Of a stretch of 64,000 nt of DNA, positions 34,912-43,452 are shown piece after piece. Origin of the DNA: an uncultured Kiloniellaceae bacterium (GTDB taxonomy: Bacteria; Pseudomonadota; Alphaproteobacteria; Kiloniellales; Kiloniellaceae). A model generated the notes under the pieces. It saw only the letters and a list, made by a program, of their open reading frames with translations, was not told where the DNA came from and ran no database searches. The DNA lies in contig CANLSF010000002.1 in assembly GCA_947493695.1 (NCBI GenBank), forward strand, positions 186,001-250,000, written 5' to 3'. How positions within the stretch are numbered: position 1 is the first letter of the stretch; each line of letters begins with the position of its first letter. The translations under genes were made by a program, and so were the position numbers.

Positions 34912-35415
34912 GGGCCTGATCTCATAACCTAGTAGCAAACTGCGAGATGAACTGCAGCTAGCAAACTCTGTGTGAGTTTATCGTGGCGAGTTGCTATGCA
35001 TCGGAAATCTTTGAGGCGCCCGAACGAGCGCTCAATGGCGTTTCTCTGTTTGTAGAGCTCGGGAGAAAAGTAATTTTTCCAGCGCCGGTTGGCCTTGGGC
35101 GGAATGTTCGGAGCGACACTTCGGCTTTCGATCATTTGCCGTACGGCATCACTGTCCTAGCCCTTGCCCTCACGCAGGATGTCGGTCTCGGGCATCAAGT
35201 CCAACAGGCTGTCGGGGGCTGCACAGATTGTCGGTCAGCGCATGGATTTTCGCCGTGCGCCCGACCCGCGAGCGGCCGACCACCTGCTTAAGTTCCACGC
35301 TTTTCCACCCAGCGCACAAAGCAATTGTAGAGTGTCATGCGCGGCCCATAGATCTCCGGCGCATCTGCCCAACGACAATCGCTTAAACCAAAAAACCTTT
35401 TATGGATCCGGGCCC
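34912..35415 (-). mobile_element. Internally deleted IS5-family element
   Basis: The ends are inverted repeats: TTAGGGCCTGATCTCATAA at the left (34909-34927) and TTAGGGCCCGGATCCATAA on the minus strand at the right. Only ~504 bp remain, against about 830-850 bp for complete members of this group, so about 340 bp are missing. Flanking bases are TTA and TAA; a TNA target is typical but the two are not identical here. It lies inside the decayed integrase sequence. Confidence 0.7.
34929..35380 (-). pseudogene. IS5-family transposase remnant
   Basis: On the minus strand the N-terminal part RWADAPEIYGPRMTLYNCFV is followed by a stop and frame change, then RTAKIHALTDNLC, an internal stop in DILREGKG-stop-DSDA, and the intact C-terminal end ESRSVAPNIPPKANRRWKNYFSPELY...RNAIERSFGRLKDFRCIATR. 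These are recognisable DDE IS5 transposase segments in order, with a deletion between residues of the first and second. Not functional. Confidence 0.75.
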
Positions 35416-35628
35416 TAAACTGGCCTGTCCGGGTATCGTTAATGATTTGATTGGTTTCAATAGGATATCGGACGATGCGCTTTTCAGATTCTGCCCGAAA
35501 CGTATCCGGAAGTCCGCAGGCACTTCGCGACGGAACGAATAGGCCCCAGACCCTGGAGGTTTCCAAGGCTTGGTACTGATTTTTGTAGTAACTCTGTACC
35601 GAAAATGCAGTATTTGCGTCAGGTTCAA
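35416..35628 (-). pseudogene. Phage-type integrase N-terminal remnant
   Basis: Reading away from the tRNA on the minus strand: GAYSFRREVPADFRIRFGQ, then after a +1 frame change EKRIVRYPIETNQIINDTRTGQFRA. Together they read like the SAM-like N-terminal domain of a tyrosine site-specific recombinase (pattern YYFRRxVPxDLRxxFGKREIRxSLxT). The catalytic domain is absent; the reading is interrupted by the IS5 element at 35415. Confidence 0.6.
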
Positions 35629-35653
35629 GCGCTAATATAACTTGAAGCTAGTT

Positions 35654-35729
35654 TGGTATCCCCAAGGGGAGTCGAACCCCTGTTTCCGCCGTGAGAGGGC
35701 GGCGTCCTAGGCCACTAGACGATGGGGAC
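35654..35729 (-). tRNA. tRNA-Glu (anticodon CTC)
   Basis: On the minus strand from 35729 the acceptor GTCCCCA pairs with TGGGGAT (one G-U), D arm GTCTAGTGGCCTAGGAC, anticodon stem CCGCC/GGCGG with loop CTCTCAC (anticodon CTC, reads GAG), T arm AGGGG-TTCGACT-CCCCT, discriminator A and an encoded CCA (35654-35656). It lies just upstream of the integrase remnant. Confidence 0.92.
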
Positions 35730-35806
35730 CCGCTGGACAGGCGCATGAAATAACCAAAGCCGCGCCTGGGAGCAAGCATTTGTTTTGAGCTCTGTCAAAA
35801 AAGGCC

Positions 35807-36862
35807 TTATTCGGCGGCTTTCCTGGTCAAAGCTTCGCAGAGGGCAACAAAGGCCACAACATCCTCCGACAAAGTGTTAAAGGCCGTAACAAGCCGGATT
35901 TCGCGCGTACCGGCAGGGGTTGCGGGCGTCGTCCAGTCATAGAACATAAATCCTGCGGCTTTCAGGCCGTCGATCACCGGCTCGGGCAGAGATAAAAACA
36001 GCATATTGGCCGCCACCGGGTAATGCAGAGTGACCCCGGGCAGGCCGGACAGCCCCTTAGCCATCTGGTCTGCCAGGGCATTCGCGTGCCGGGCATGGTT
36101 CAGCCAGAGATCGTCTGCCAGATAGCCTTCCAGCTGAGCAGAGAGAAAGCGTCCCTTCGAGAAGAGATGTCCGCCCCGCTTGCGCCGGAAGCCGAATTCG
36201 TCGGCCAGTTCGGGCTTGAAGATCACCACCGCTTCGGCAGCCATCGCGCCGTTCTTCGTCGCACCGAACGCCAGCACATCGACCCCTGCCTTCCAGGTCA
36301 TCTCGGCCGGGCTGCAGTCCAGCGCTGCAATGGCATTCGCGAAACGCGCGCCGTCCATGTGGACGCCGAGTTTGTGCGACCGGGCCACTTCAGCAAGCGC
36401 GGAAATCTCCTCCAGCTGATAGAGGGTCCCGACTTCAGTGGCCTGGGTAAGGCTGATCGCCGCCGGTTGCACATGATGAACTACACCAGCGCCGTCAATA
36501 GCATCGGAGAGCTCTACTGCTGTGAGCTTGCCGTCCGCCCCATCGAGGGTCACCAGTTTAGCGCCACCGGTGTAGAACTCCGGTGCGCCGCATTCATCAA
36601 CCACGATATGCGCATCACGATGACAATAGACCGCGCCATATGGCGGCGCGAGGAGCGAAAGCCCCAGGACATTGGCCGCCGTGCCGGTGGCGACGGGAAA
36701 AACAACCGTCTCGGTCTCGAACAGATCATTAAAGCGAGCGCGTACCCGCTCGGTCACCGGGTCTTCGCCATATGGCATTGCCGGACCTTGATTCGCCGCA
36801 GCGAGAGCGGCCAATATCTCCGGCGCCATAGCCGTCACGTTATCCGATGCGAAATTGGTCAT
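35807..36862 (-). CDS. ltaE: Low-specificity L-threonine aldolase
   Basis: 351 residues, PLP-dependent fold type I, aromatic amino-acid beta-eliminating lyase/threonine aldolase family. Seen: FASDNVTAMAPEIL, PVATGTAANVLGL, HMDGARFANA (the Asp that holds the PLP nitrogen) and FGATKNGAMAAEAVV with the Schiff-base Lys. It splits threonine or allo-threonine to glycine and acetaldehyde in the cytoplasm. Single gene next to the tRNA. ATG 36862 has GGACT upstream. Confidence 0.88.
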   Translation of the reverse strand: MTNFASDNVTAMAPEILAALAAANQGPAMPYGEDPVTERVRARFNDLFETETVVFPVATGTAANVLGLSLLAPPYGAVYCHRDAHIVVDECGAPEFYTGGAKLVTLDGADGKLTAVELSDAIDGAGVVHHVQPAAISLTQATEVGTLYQLEEISALAEVARSHKLGVHMDGARFANAIAALDCSPAEMTWKAGVDVLAFGATKNGAMAAEAVVIFKPELADEFGFRRKRGGHLFSKGRFLSAQLEGYLADDLWLNHARHANALADQMAKGLSGLPGVTLHYPVAANMLFLSLPEPVIDGLKAAGFMFYDWTTPATPAGTREIRLVTAFNTLSEDVVAFVALCEALTRKAAE

Positions 36863-36950
36863 AGTCGAGTCCTGAAACTAAGTTTTTTCCTGAATCCTGA
36901 CGGTTCCGGCGCTGGTGTCCTGATTACGGCGCCAGCTGAGCCATGTGTCA

Positions 36951-37283
36951 TCAAGGTGACTGCAACCTCACCCGGCCCAGAATTTCTCCGCTGGAAGCAT
37001 CCATCATAATGATCTGCCTGCAGTTCTGCCCCTCCAGCCCATCTAGCGTAATCAGCAAGCGCCGGCCCGTCAGTTGCACCGAATCCAGCGCGCAACCAAC
37101 CGGCACCTCCAGATCTACTTCGCCAAACCCGGTCGCATCAATGTCGGCCTCTGAGCCTGGCTTTGCTCCGGCGAGCACAGGCTCCCCAGCCATCATACGG
37201 GCAACGATGGTATAGACCACGAAGCCGAAGCCGGCGACGATGAGAATGGACATCAGAATGACCGCAGCTTTGACGGCTTTCAT
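36951..37283 (-). CDS. Membrane protein of the DUF6476 type
   Basis: 110 residues; one N-terminal membrane helix (AAVILMSILIVAGFGFVVYTIV) and a periplasmic part with two Cys (VPVGCALDSVQL, GQNCRQIIMMD) that could form a disulfide. It is divergent from rluD, a neighbourhood kept in many alphaproteobacteria. Function unknown. Confidence 0.75.
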   Translation of the reverse strand: MKAVKAAVILMSILIVAGFGFVVYTIVARMMAGEPVLAGAKPGSEADIDATGFGEVDLEVPVGCALDSVQLTGRRLLITLDGLEGQNCRQIIMMDASSGEILGRVRLQSP

Positions 37284-37361
37284 CGATTAAGGCTTTCAAG
37301 GTTCATGTGGGAAGGCTATCTCTCTGCAGAGTTTTCAACTTAATGATCGAAGCGCACGGCT

Positions 37362-38396
37362 TTGCCTGATTTTGACGCAGAACCAGACGGCGATGAGCTG
37401 TCAGACGCCGACGCACTCAACGAACCGGGCGCGTCTAACGTTCACGAGATCCCCGTGGCTGGCGCTGACAAGCGCGAACGCCTCGATCGCTTATTGGTCA
37501 AGAATCTGCCTACGCTGTCCCGAAGCAGGCTGCAAGGCCTGATTACCACGGGTTACCTCAGCATTGACGGCAAGACGATAGACAACCCGGCGTTTCGGGT
37601 CAAACCCGGCCAGAAGCTGATTCTTGAGGTTCCGCCTGCTGTGGCAGCGGAACCGGAGCCCCAGCAGATCGACCTGAACATCGTCTTCGAAGATCCTTAT
37701 CTGATTGTCATCGATAAGCCCTCCGGTATGGTCGTTCACCCTGCACCAGGAAATATGGACGGAACGCTGGTAAATGCCCTGCTCGGTCACTGCGGCGACT
37801 CGCTGAAGGGGATCGGTGGAGTCCGCAGACCCGGTATTGTCCACCGGCTGGATAAAGACACCAGCGGTCTGATCGTCGCAGCCAAGACCGAGAGCGTTCA
37901 CAAAGCCTTGACCGAACTCTTTGCTGCCCGGGACATTGAGCGTGCCTATCAGGCTCTCATCTGGGGTGTGCCGAGCCCTGGGAAGGGTGAAATCGAGGGA
38001 AACATTGGCCGCAGCCCCCGGAATCGCAAAAAAATGGCCGTGCTGCGCCATGGCGGCAAAAGCGCGCTTACCCGGTATCAAACGCTGAAAAGCTATGTGC
38101 AGGGCGCCGTGAGCCTCATTGAGTGCCGCCTCATGACAGGGCGAACGCATCAAATCCGCGTTCATCTGACCGAGAAAGGCCATCCCTTGCTTGGCGACCC
38201 GGTTTATGGACGCATCAGTGACGCCAAACTGCAGCGTTTGCCGCCCGATACACGCGATAGGGTTAAAAACTTTAGCCGGCAGGCATTACACGCCAGGATT
38301 CTGGGCTTCAAGCACCCGGTTACAGCGGAAACACTCTCATTCAAAAGCGAATTACCTCAAGATATAAGCGATTTGATTTCTTCTTTAGAATCATAG
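37362..38396 (+). CDS. rluD: 23S rRNA pseudouridine synthase, RluD type
   Basis: 344 residues: S4-like RNA-binding domain (RERLDRLLVKNLPTLSRSRLQGLITTGYLSIDGK), then the catalytic domain with HRLDKDTSGLIV (catalytic Asp), DKPSGMVVHPAPG and RTHQIRVHL. It makes pseudouridines in 23S rRNA helix 69. TTG start at 37362; no in-frame ATG lies before the S4 domain. Upstream of rpoH in the usual alphaproteobacterial order. Confidence 0.88.
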   Translation: MPDFDAEPDGDELSDADALNEPGASNVHEIPVAGADKRERLDRLLVKNLPTLSRSRLQGLITTGYLSIDGKTIDNPAFRVKPGQKLILEVPPAVAAEPEPQQIDLNIVFEDPYLIVIDKPSGMVVHPAPGNMDGTLVNALLGHCGDSLKGIGGVRRPGIVHRLDKDTSGLIVAAKTESVHKALTELFAARDIERAYQALIWGVPSPGKGEIEGNIGRSPRNRKKMAVLRHGGKSALTRYQTLKSYVQGAVSLIECRLMTGRTHQIRVHLTEKGHPLLGDPVYGRISDAKLQRLPPDTRDRVKNFSRQALHARILGFKHPVTAETLSFKSELPQDISDLISSLES

Positions 38397-38469
38397 TAAA
38401 CTATCGCGTAATGAACGAGGTTTTATAGAATCGCTTGTGAATCGCTGTCCGCGTTCCTACATATTATAA

Positions 38470-38605
38470 ACGGTTTCGTGAATTGAAGCCGTGCCCCAGG
38501 GGGATTACCTGGCATTATTGGAACGCAAGAAACCGTGGCGGTTGTTTGAACTCCACCGCGGGGGTTTGCCTGAAGCTGGAAAAGCAATCCATTTGAATTT
38601 CCAGC
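38470..38605 (+). promoter_or_regulatory. Structured leader of rpoH
   Basis: Stem A pairs ACGGTTTC (38470-38477) with GAAACCGT (38529-38536) and encloses a CCAGG/CCTGG hairpin. An alternative stem uses AAACC and GTGG (38530-38538) against CCAC and GGTTT (38553-38567), so the two cannot coexist. A third stem GCTGGAAA/TTTCCAGC (38575-38582/38598-38605) ends 7 bp before the AGGAGG. Suggests structure-controlled translation, perhaps by temperature; untested. Confidence 0.4.
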
Positions 38606-38627
38606 CGGGCATAAGGAGGATGTTGAT

Positions 38628-39512
38628 ATGGCTTCACCAAGAGTACCGGCCTTAGGTTCAGAGGGTAACCTCTCGTCCTACCTGCAGGAAATTCGCAAAT
38701 TTCCCATGCTGGAACAGGAACAGGAATATACGCTCGCGAAAGATTGGCGCGAAAGCGGCGACGTGGAGTCTGCCCACCAGTTGGTCACCAGCCATCTGCG
38801 ACTGGTCGCCAAGATCGCTATGGGTTACCGCGGTTACGGACTGCCGGTCTCGGAGCTGATCTCTGAAGGCAATGTCGGCATGATGCAGGCGGTCAAGCGC
38901 TTCGACCCGGAACGCGGTTTTCGCCTGGCAACCTACGCGATGTGGTGGATCCGTGCGGCTATTCAGGAATACATCCTGCACTCCTGGTCGCTCGTGAAAA
39001 TGGGCACCACCGCGGCCCAGAAGAAGCTCTTCTTTAACCTGCGTAAGCTCAAGGGCCAGATGCAGGCGATTGAAGAGGGTGACCTGCACCCTGAACAGGT
39101 GACCCACATCGCCACGCAGCTCAACGTGCCCGAAGCTGATGTGGTCAGCATGAACCGCCGTCTGGCAGCACCTGACAACTCCCTGAACGCGCCGCTAAGG
39201 ATAGACGGTGACGGTGAATGGCAGGATTGGCTGGTCGATGACACCATGGACCAGGAAACCATGCTGGCCGAGGATGAAGAGCTCGGCAAGCGCAGAGCAT
39301 TGCTGGTCGCGGCCATGAAGTCGCTGAACGAACGGGAGCGGCACATTCTCGAAGAACGCCGCTTGAAAGACAATCCAACGACCCTGGAAGAGTTGTCTCA
39401 GGAGTATGGCATCAGTCGCGAGCGGGTCCGCCAGATCGAGGTCCGGGCTTTCGAAAAGCTGCAGAAAGCCATTCGTAACGCAGCCATCGAACAGCGGTTG
39501 GCAACCGCCTAG
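38628..39512 (+). CDS. rpoH: Heat-shock sigma factor sigma-32
   Basis: 294 residues with sigma-70 regions 1.2-4: YLQEIRKFPMLEQEQEYTLAKDW, region 2 (YGLPVSELISEGNVGMMQAVKRFDPERGFRLATYAMWWIRAAIQEYIL), the RpoH-specific box QKKLFFNLRKLK and region 4 (LNERERHILEERRL ... SQEYGISRERVRQIEVRAFEKL). It directs RNA polymerase to heat-shock promoters. Strong AGGAGG 9 bp before the ATG; ended by a terminator at 39537. Confidence 0.95.
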   Translation: MASPRVPALGSEGNLSSYLQEIRKFPMLEQEQEYTLAKDWRESGDVESAHQLVTSHLRLVAKIAMGYRGYGLPVSELISEGNVGMMQAVKRFDPERGFRLATYAMWWIRAAIQEYILHSWSLVKMGTTAAQKKLFFNLRKLKGQMQAIEEGDLHPEQVTHIATQLNVPEADVVSMNRRLAAPDNSLNAPLRIDGDGEWQDWLVDDTMDQETMLAEDEELGKRRALLVAAMKSLNERERHILEERRLKDNPTTLEELSQEYGISRERVRQIEVRAFEKLQKAIRNAAIEQRLATA

Positions 39513-39536
39513 AACACTTTAGAAAACCTCCAGTAG

Positions 39537-39568
39537 AAGGCCGGTCTCACACAGAGGCCGGCCTTTTT
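39537..39568 (+). terminator. Intrinsic terminator of rpoH
   Basis: 12-bp stem (39537-39548 with 39554-39565, one G-U pair), loop ACACA, and a run of five T, 25 bp after the rpoH stop. Confidence 0.85.
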
Positions 39569-39694
39569 ATTTGGAATTGAAACTGCCGGTTTGATCTCGC
39601 CCCGGCCTTTCGCCTACTCTCCGAAATATTCTACATTCCAACATCCCGGAAGCTGCGCTGTCAGCTGCGGGAAGAAACCTGAAGTGAGTCGTCA

Positions 39695-40420
39695 ATGGCC
39701 TCTCAAGAGTCGCATGCCCCTATCCCCCTGCAATCCGATGCAGACTATCTGCCACGCTGGGTCTGGCTGTGGCTGCCGCTTGCGCTCGCCGTTTTCCTCT
39801 TGATCCTCGCACACACCGCCCCGGAGTTTTATGCCGTCTGGATGGGAAGCGAAGAGCGCGGCATGCTGGAGTTGTCACACGCGCTCATCCCACTGGCAGG
39901 TTTCCTGCTGGCCATACGCATGCTGTTCATGCCGCAAGTGCGCAGTCACAAGTGGATTTCGACCTGGGTTTTGCTGGCTGCCCTGGGCTGTCTTTACATT
40001 GGTGGCGAGGAGGCCAGCTGGGGCCAGCATTACATGCAGTGGGACACGCCGGAAGCCTGGCAGGCCGTCAATGATCAGGAAGAAACCAATCTCCACAACA
40101 CCAGTTCATGGTTCGATCAGAAACCGCGCGCGATCCTTGAGCTCGGGATCGTTATCGGCGGTATTCTGATTCCACTGATCGCACTTAAACGCCCGGAGAT
40201 CAGACAGTCGCGCTTCGCAATCGTTCTGCCTCCGCTGATCACGTTGCCGATTGCGGTGTTGGCGGAGTTTTCCAAGACCTCGGAACGGTTTCTCTCGGCG
40301 ATCGATTACGACGGCATTCTCTTCAGCCGGGCAAGCGAAGTGCAGGAAACCTACTTCTTCTATTTCATCCTGCTGAATCTGATTGTATTGCGTCGAAGGT
40401 TAAAGGCTGGGCAGACCTGA
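39695..40420 (+). CDS. Polytopic membrane protein with GEEASWGQ motif
   Basis: 241 residues, about six membrane segments (WLWLPLALAVFLLILAH, ELSHALIPLAGFLLAIRMLF, WISTWVLLAALGCLYIGG ...). The invariant-looking stretch YIGGEEASWGQHYM...NDQEETNLHNTSSWF resembles a recurring motif of uncharacterised bacterial membrane proteins with several acidic and His residues, which could be a metal or catalytic site. I do not know its function. No strong ribosome site before ATG 39695. Confidence 0.6.
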   Translation: MASQESHAPIPLQSDADYLPRWVWLWLPLALAVFLLILAHTAPEFYAVWMGSEERGMLELSHALIPLAGFLLAIRMLFMPQVRSHKWISTWVLLAALGCLYIGGEEASWGQHYMQWDTPEAWQAVNDQEETNLHNTSSWFDQKPRAILELGIVIGGILIPLIALKRPEIRQSRFAIVLPPLITLPIAVLAEFSKTSERFLSAIDYDGILFSRASEVQETYFFYFILLNLIVLRRRLKAGQT

Positions 40421-40466
40421 CAACGAGGCCACGCGGCCGACCGAATAGCATCGGCAAGGCACCGGG

Positions 40467-40964
40467 TCAGCTCTCTGACTCGGCCTCTTCTTCCGTTTCT
40501 GCTGCGTCCTGCTGATAGGGCTCTGCAACAACGGCGGCGACTTCGTCACCCCAATCGGCAATCAGTTTCTTCTGTTTTGCACGAAGAGAAAGGACCTGGG
40601 CCCTGGAGGCGATCCCCTGATAGTTCGCGATGATCGGCGGCATGACCCAGAAGATCAGCCACCCAACACCCGACGCCATGAGCGCACCTGCCCAGGCAAA
40701 GATATTGGACATGCCATCGAACGCAGCCTGAAAGGTCTGCCCTTGCCCCCAAAGATCAACAATTGCAGGCACGGTTCCAGCCAGGTTCATCATACCCACA
40801 GTTATCACGAACTTGCGGCCTCGCGATCCGTCCACAATAAACGCAACCATGGTCGGTAACATGAGAACGAGCAGCAGCAAGCAAGTAGGTAAGAGAACTG
40901 CTGACGTAGGAATCGCCAGCAGTATCCAGGTCATCTTGTTACTTTTTTCGGTATCAGTGGCCAT
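40467..40964 (-). CDS. Small membrane protein paired with the kinase-like gene
   Basis: 165 residues, three membrane segments (IPTSAVLLPTCLLLLVLMLPTMVAFIVD, VGMMNLAGTVPAIVDLW, ALMASGVGWLIFWVMPPIIAN), then a charged tail (SLRAKQKKLIADWGDEV ... ETEEEAESES). It starts 12 bp after the pseudokinase stop with GGAGAG upstream, so the two are one operon. I recognise no family. Confidence 0.6.
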   Translation of the reverse strand: MATDTEKSNKMTWILLAIPTSAVLLPTCLLLLVLMLPTMVAFIVDGSRGRKFVITVGMMNLAGTVPAIVDLWGQGQTFQAAFDGMSNIFAWAGALMASGVGWLIFWVMPPIIANYQGIASRAQVLSLRAKQKKLIADWGDEVAAVVAEPYQQDAAETEEEAESES

Positions 40965-40976
40965 AGGTACTCTCCA

Positions 40977-43013
40977 TCAGGTCACATAGATCAGCGACAT
41001 CGCCGCGATCGAAACACTCGCCAGAACCGAAGATACGACTGCCGAAGCCCGATGACTGATATTCGCAACATGAGCATCAGAGGTGAGAGCTCCTTCCTCA
41101 TGCCAGGTAATCTGCCCAGCAATGGCGGCAAACTCCCGCTGAGCCTGTGCAAAACCTGCATCGTCCTGCTGGCGCAGATTTTCGTTGTCAACGAGCCACA
41201 AGAGTTCCGCCAGATCACCGCTCGTGGTTGCGCCGTCGATCCCTTTGGCGAGTTGCTGGCGAAAACTGCGGAAGTGATAAGTCTCGGTGATCGGGGAAAG
41301 AAGTTTCGCAAACCATCGCGCGATATTCGGCAGAGACTCAATCCCGACTGAACGCTGCATTTCTGAAAATAACCGAAGTACGCTGATATAGTAGTCGAGC
41401 TTATCTGACGGTTCAGCCAGCTGGTTGAAAAGACGGTCGGACAGGTTTTTCGTCCGGGTCGCGCAGAAGGCGGCGATATGCCGGTCCATCGGTACGAAAT
41501 CGGGAATCCTGTTCTGTGCCAGACGCTCGATTGCAGGCAAAAGGTCGCCACCCTCGTTGACGAAATCGTCTTTGAGTAGCGGTGAAAGGCACGGCCATCC
41601 ACTATTGCATTCGTACAGTGCCCGCTCGGCACCAAAGCCGATGCGTGAACGATTTACAAAACCCTCGATAATGTCGGCCTGACGAATCCAGGGCACAAAC
41701 TCAGGCCGCATGGAGGGTTGTGCCTCGATCCAGGATTTGTGCAGCTTCGAGCGCACAACCTCGGAAATCATCTGCGGCACATGTTCCTTCTCGAAATCAA
41801 TCGCCAGGGCCTGCCCCAAACCATCCAGACGTGCAGATATCGTCTTGTAGCGAACCGGGGCCAGATGATCGAGCGCCGTCAACACACCCCCGACCGACTT
41901 ATCCTGTCCACCGCCTCCGCCTTCGCCGCCCATACGCGACATCCGGCTCGCCTTGAGAATGGAAGACGCACACTTCTCGTCGGCCAGACTGCGGCGCACC
42001 CAGCCTTCCAGCGCATCGTCCCGCAATATCTCCTGCGCCATAGACCAGTTGTGCCCCATGGCAAAGGAGAGCCCCCGGGCGGTATTGTATTCCTCGCCGT
42101 CAAACTCGAATGTACGGGCCGCTTTGGCCGAGAGCGTCGCCTGCTTGGGGCTCAGATGACGGCCGTTTGCCCAGAGGTCCAGGTCCATGATATTCCAGCG
42201 CTCGGCCGGATCGTCACAAAGCAGGCCCCGCAGTGCTTCCATAAGCTTGAGGGATACCCGTGCCTGCCCCACAAGCGTTGCATAGGAGCCGACCGCAATT
42301 TTCGACGCAACCACCTCTTGATCGGAAAGATCGGGAACCGGATTCCCGCCATGGCTCAGAACTGCGATCAGCACGCCGAGCGCATAAAAATCATCGCTGA
42401 TGTAGCCGGGCCCGCGCCCACTGGGTGTCGCCATGCCAGCGTCAATCGGCTCATAGATCACAGGCTGATAGTACCCCGCCGGTGTGCTGACGCATTCGCC
42501 CAGGATAATTTCTTGATTGGCACCGCCGCTGGTAAAGATGTTGTCGGCCCGGATGGCTCTGTGCGCCATGATCCGGCCACCGACTTCTCTCAAGTTCGCG
42601 ACCATCGGCGTTATGACCCCGCGGATCAGGTCGTCTTCCGAAAGCGGCTGGAAACTGGCACTGGGATCGGCCTGCACACGCTCGCCGCGCGGCTGTTCGA
42701 ACACAATGACGAACCTCCGCTTGTTGTCGCCGGCGTACGTCATGACGCCCGAGGCGCGTGGAGTCAGAAAGGCGCTGGATTCAACGTGTGAAAGTGACCT
42801 GATCGCGTCGATGCGCGGCGCAAGCTCCCGCGTGCATACAAGCGCAAACATCGTGAGGCTTGGATTTCGCTTATCAAGCGCCGCAACGGCTTCACAGCCC
42901 GGCGAACTGAGAAACGGTAAGGATTGATCGGGATAGACTTCGTAGCGATCAGATAGCTCGATCCCTTTTTCAGCCCCCCTCTTCCCACCTTTACCCGCCG
43001 GCTTTTCGCTCAT
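40977..43013 (-). CDS. Tail-anchored protein kinase-like protein, catalytic residues degenerate
   Basis: 678 residues. An N-terminal protein-kinase-like fold is visible from residue ~30 to ~300: HRAIRADNIF at 151-160 takes the place of HRDxKPxN (catalytic Asp is Ala), GECVST at 172 replaces DFG, and ISDDFYALGVLIAVL at 205 is the usual SDVYSLGV. The middle has a glycine-rich stretch near 364-372. The last ~23 residues (AVVSSVLASVSIAAMSLIYVT) are a membrane anchor, so the protein is held by its C-terminus with the body in the cytoplasm. Probably a pseudokinase scaffold. Role unknown. Confidence 0.6.
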   Translation of the reverse strand: MSEKPAGKGGKRGAEKGIELSDRYEVYPDQSLPFLSSPGCEAVAALDKRNPSLTMFALVCTRELAPRIDAIRSLSHVESSAFLTPRASGVMTYAGDNKRRFVIVFEQPRGERVQADPSASFQPLSEDDLIRGVITPMVANLREVGGRIMAHRAIRADNIFTSGGANQEIILGECVSTPAGYYQPVIYEPIDAGMATPSGRGPGYISDDFYALGVLIAVLSHGGNPVPDLSDQEVVASKIAVGSYATLVGQARVSLKLMEALRGLLCDDPAERWNIMDLDLWANGRHLSPKQATLSAKAARTFEFDGEEYNTARGLSFAMGHNWSMAQEILRDDALEGWVRRSLADEKCASSILKASRMSRMGGEGGGGGQDKSVGGVLTALDHLAPVRYKTISARLDGLGQALAIDFEKEHVPQMISEVVRSKLHKSWIEAQPSMRPEFVPWIRQADIIEGFVNRSRIGFGAERALYECNSGWPCLSPLLKDDFVNEGGDLLPAIERLAQNRIPDFVPMDRHIAAFCATRTKNLSDRLFNQLAEPSDKLDYYISVLRLFSEMQRSVGIESLPNIARWFAKLLSPITETYHFRSFRQQLAKGIDGATTSGDLAELLWLVDNENLRQQDDAGFAQAQREFAAIAGQITWHEEGALTSDAHVANISHRASAVVSSVLASVSIAAMSLIYVT

Positions 43014-43452
43014 AATTTCTCCGCCTGTCAGCCCGGCCGCTCAGCAAATTGCCGAGCTTCCGCACTCTCGATCAATGACACCTGTCCTGCAGAACTGTTC
43101 CTTCAGCGAGCTTAAAGAAACAATCCACAGGCTCAATAAGCAGGTAGGCTCAGGCGCGTTTCGCGCACAGATACTCCCAGCCTTGGTAAAAGTTAACCCA
43201 GAGATAACAAAAAGATAGTTAACGGCGCGCTAATTACGGCAAAGCCGAAACAGCCACAAAAAAGGCCGAACCCAGCCGTTTTCAGATCGCAGCAACAGGC
43301 GGTAATAAAAGGGAAGGAATGCAATGGGATATAGCGAGAGTCCGGTGCGCTTTCCTTATCTCAGGGAAAGGGAGTCGGACTCTCGACAAGAGGTTCGAAG
43401 GCCGGTTCGATCAGGTCAACGAACGCAACTAAAGCGCAACACGCCAGTTTGA
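43014..43452. other. 439-bp intergenic region
   Basis: It contains the promoter of the kinase-like operon and a large hairpin (43335-43385). I see no gene. Confidence 0.5.
43335..43385. repeat. Long inverted repeat, possible RNA hairpin
   Basis: CGAGAGTCCG (43335-43344) pairs perfectly with CGGACTCTCG (43376-43385), and inside it CTTTCC pairs with GGAAAG. No T tract follows on either strand, so it may be a structured RNA or a protein-binding site. It lies 68 bp past the purA stop. Confidence 0.5.

Noticed and set aside
35654-35729. Direct repeat (attR) of the tRNA-Glu 3' end inside the window
   Set aside because: I looked for a second copy of CCCCAAGGGGAGTCGAACCCC within the window and did not see one; the other end of the old element may lie elsewhere.
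41718-42791. A 357-residue open frame opposite the pseudokinase
   Set aside because: Shadow of the minus-strand gene; no recognizable motif.
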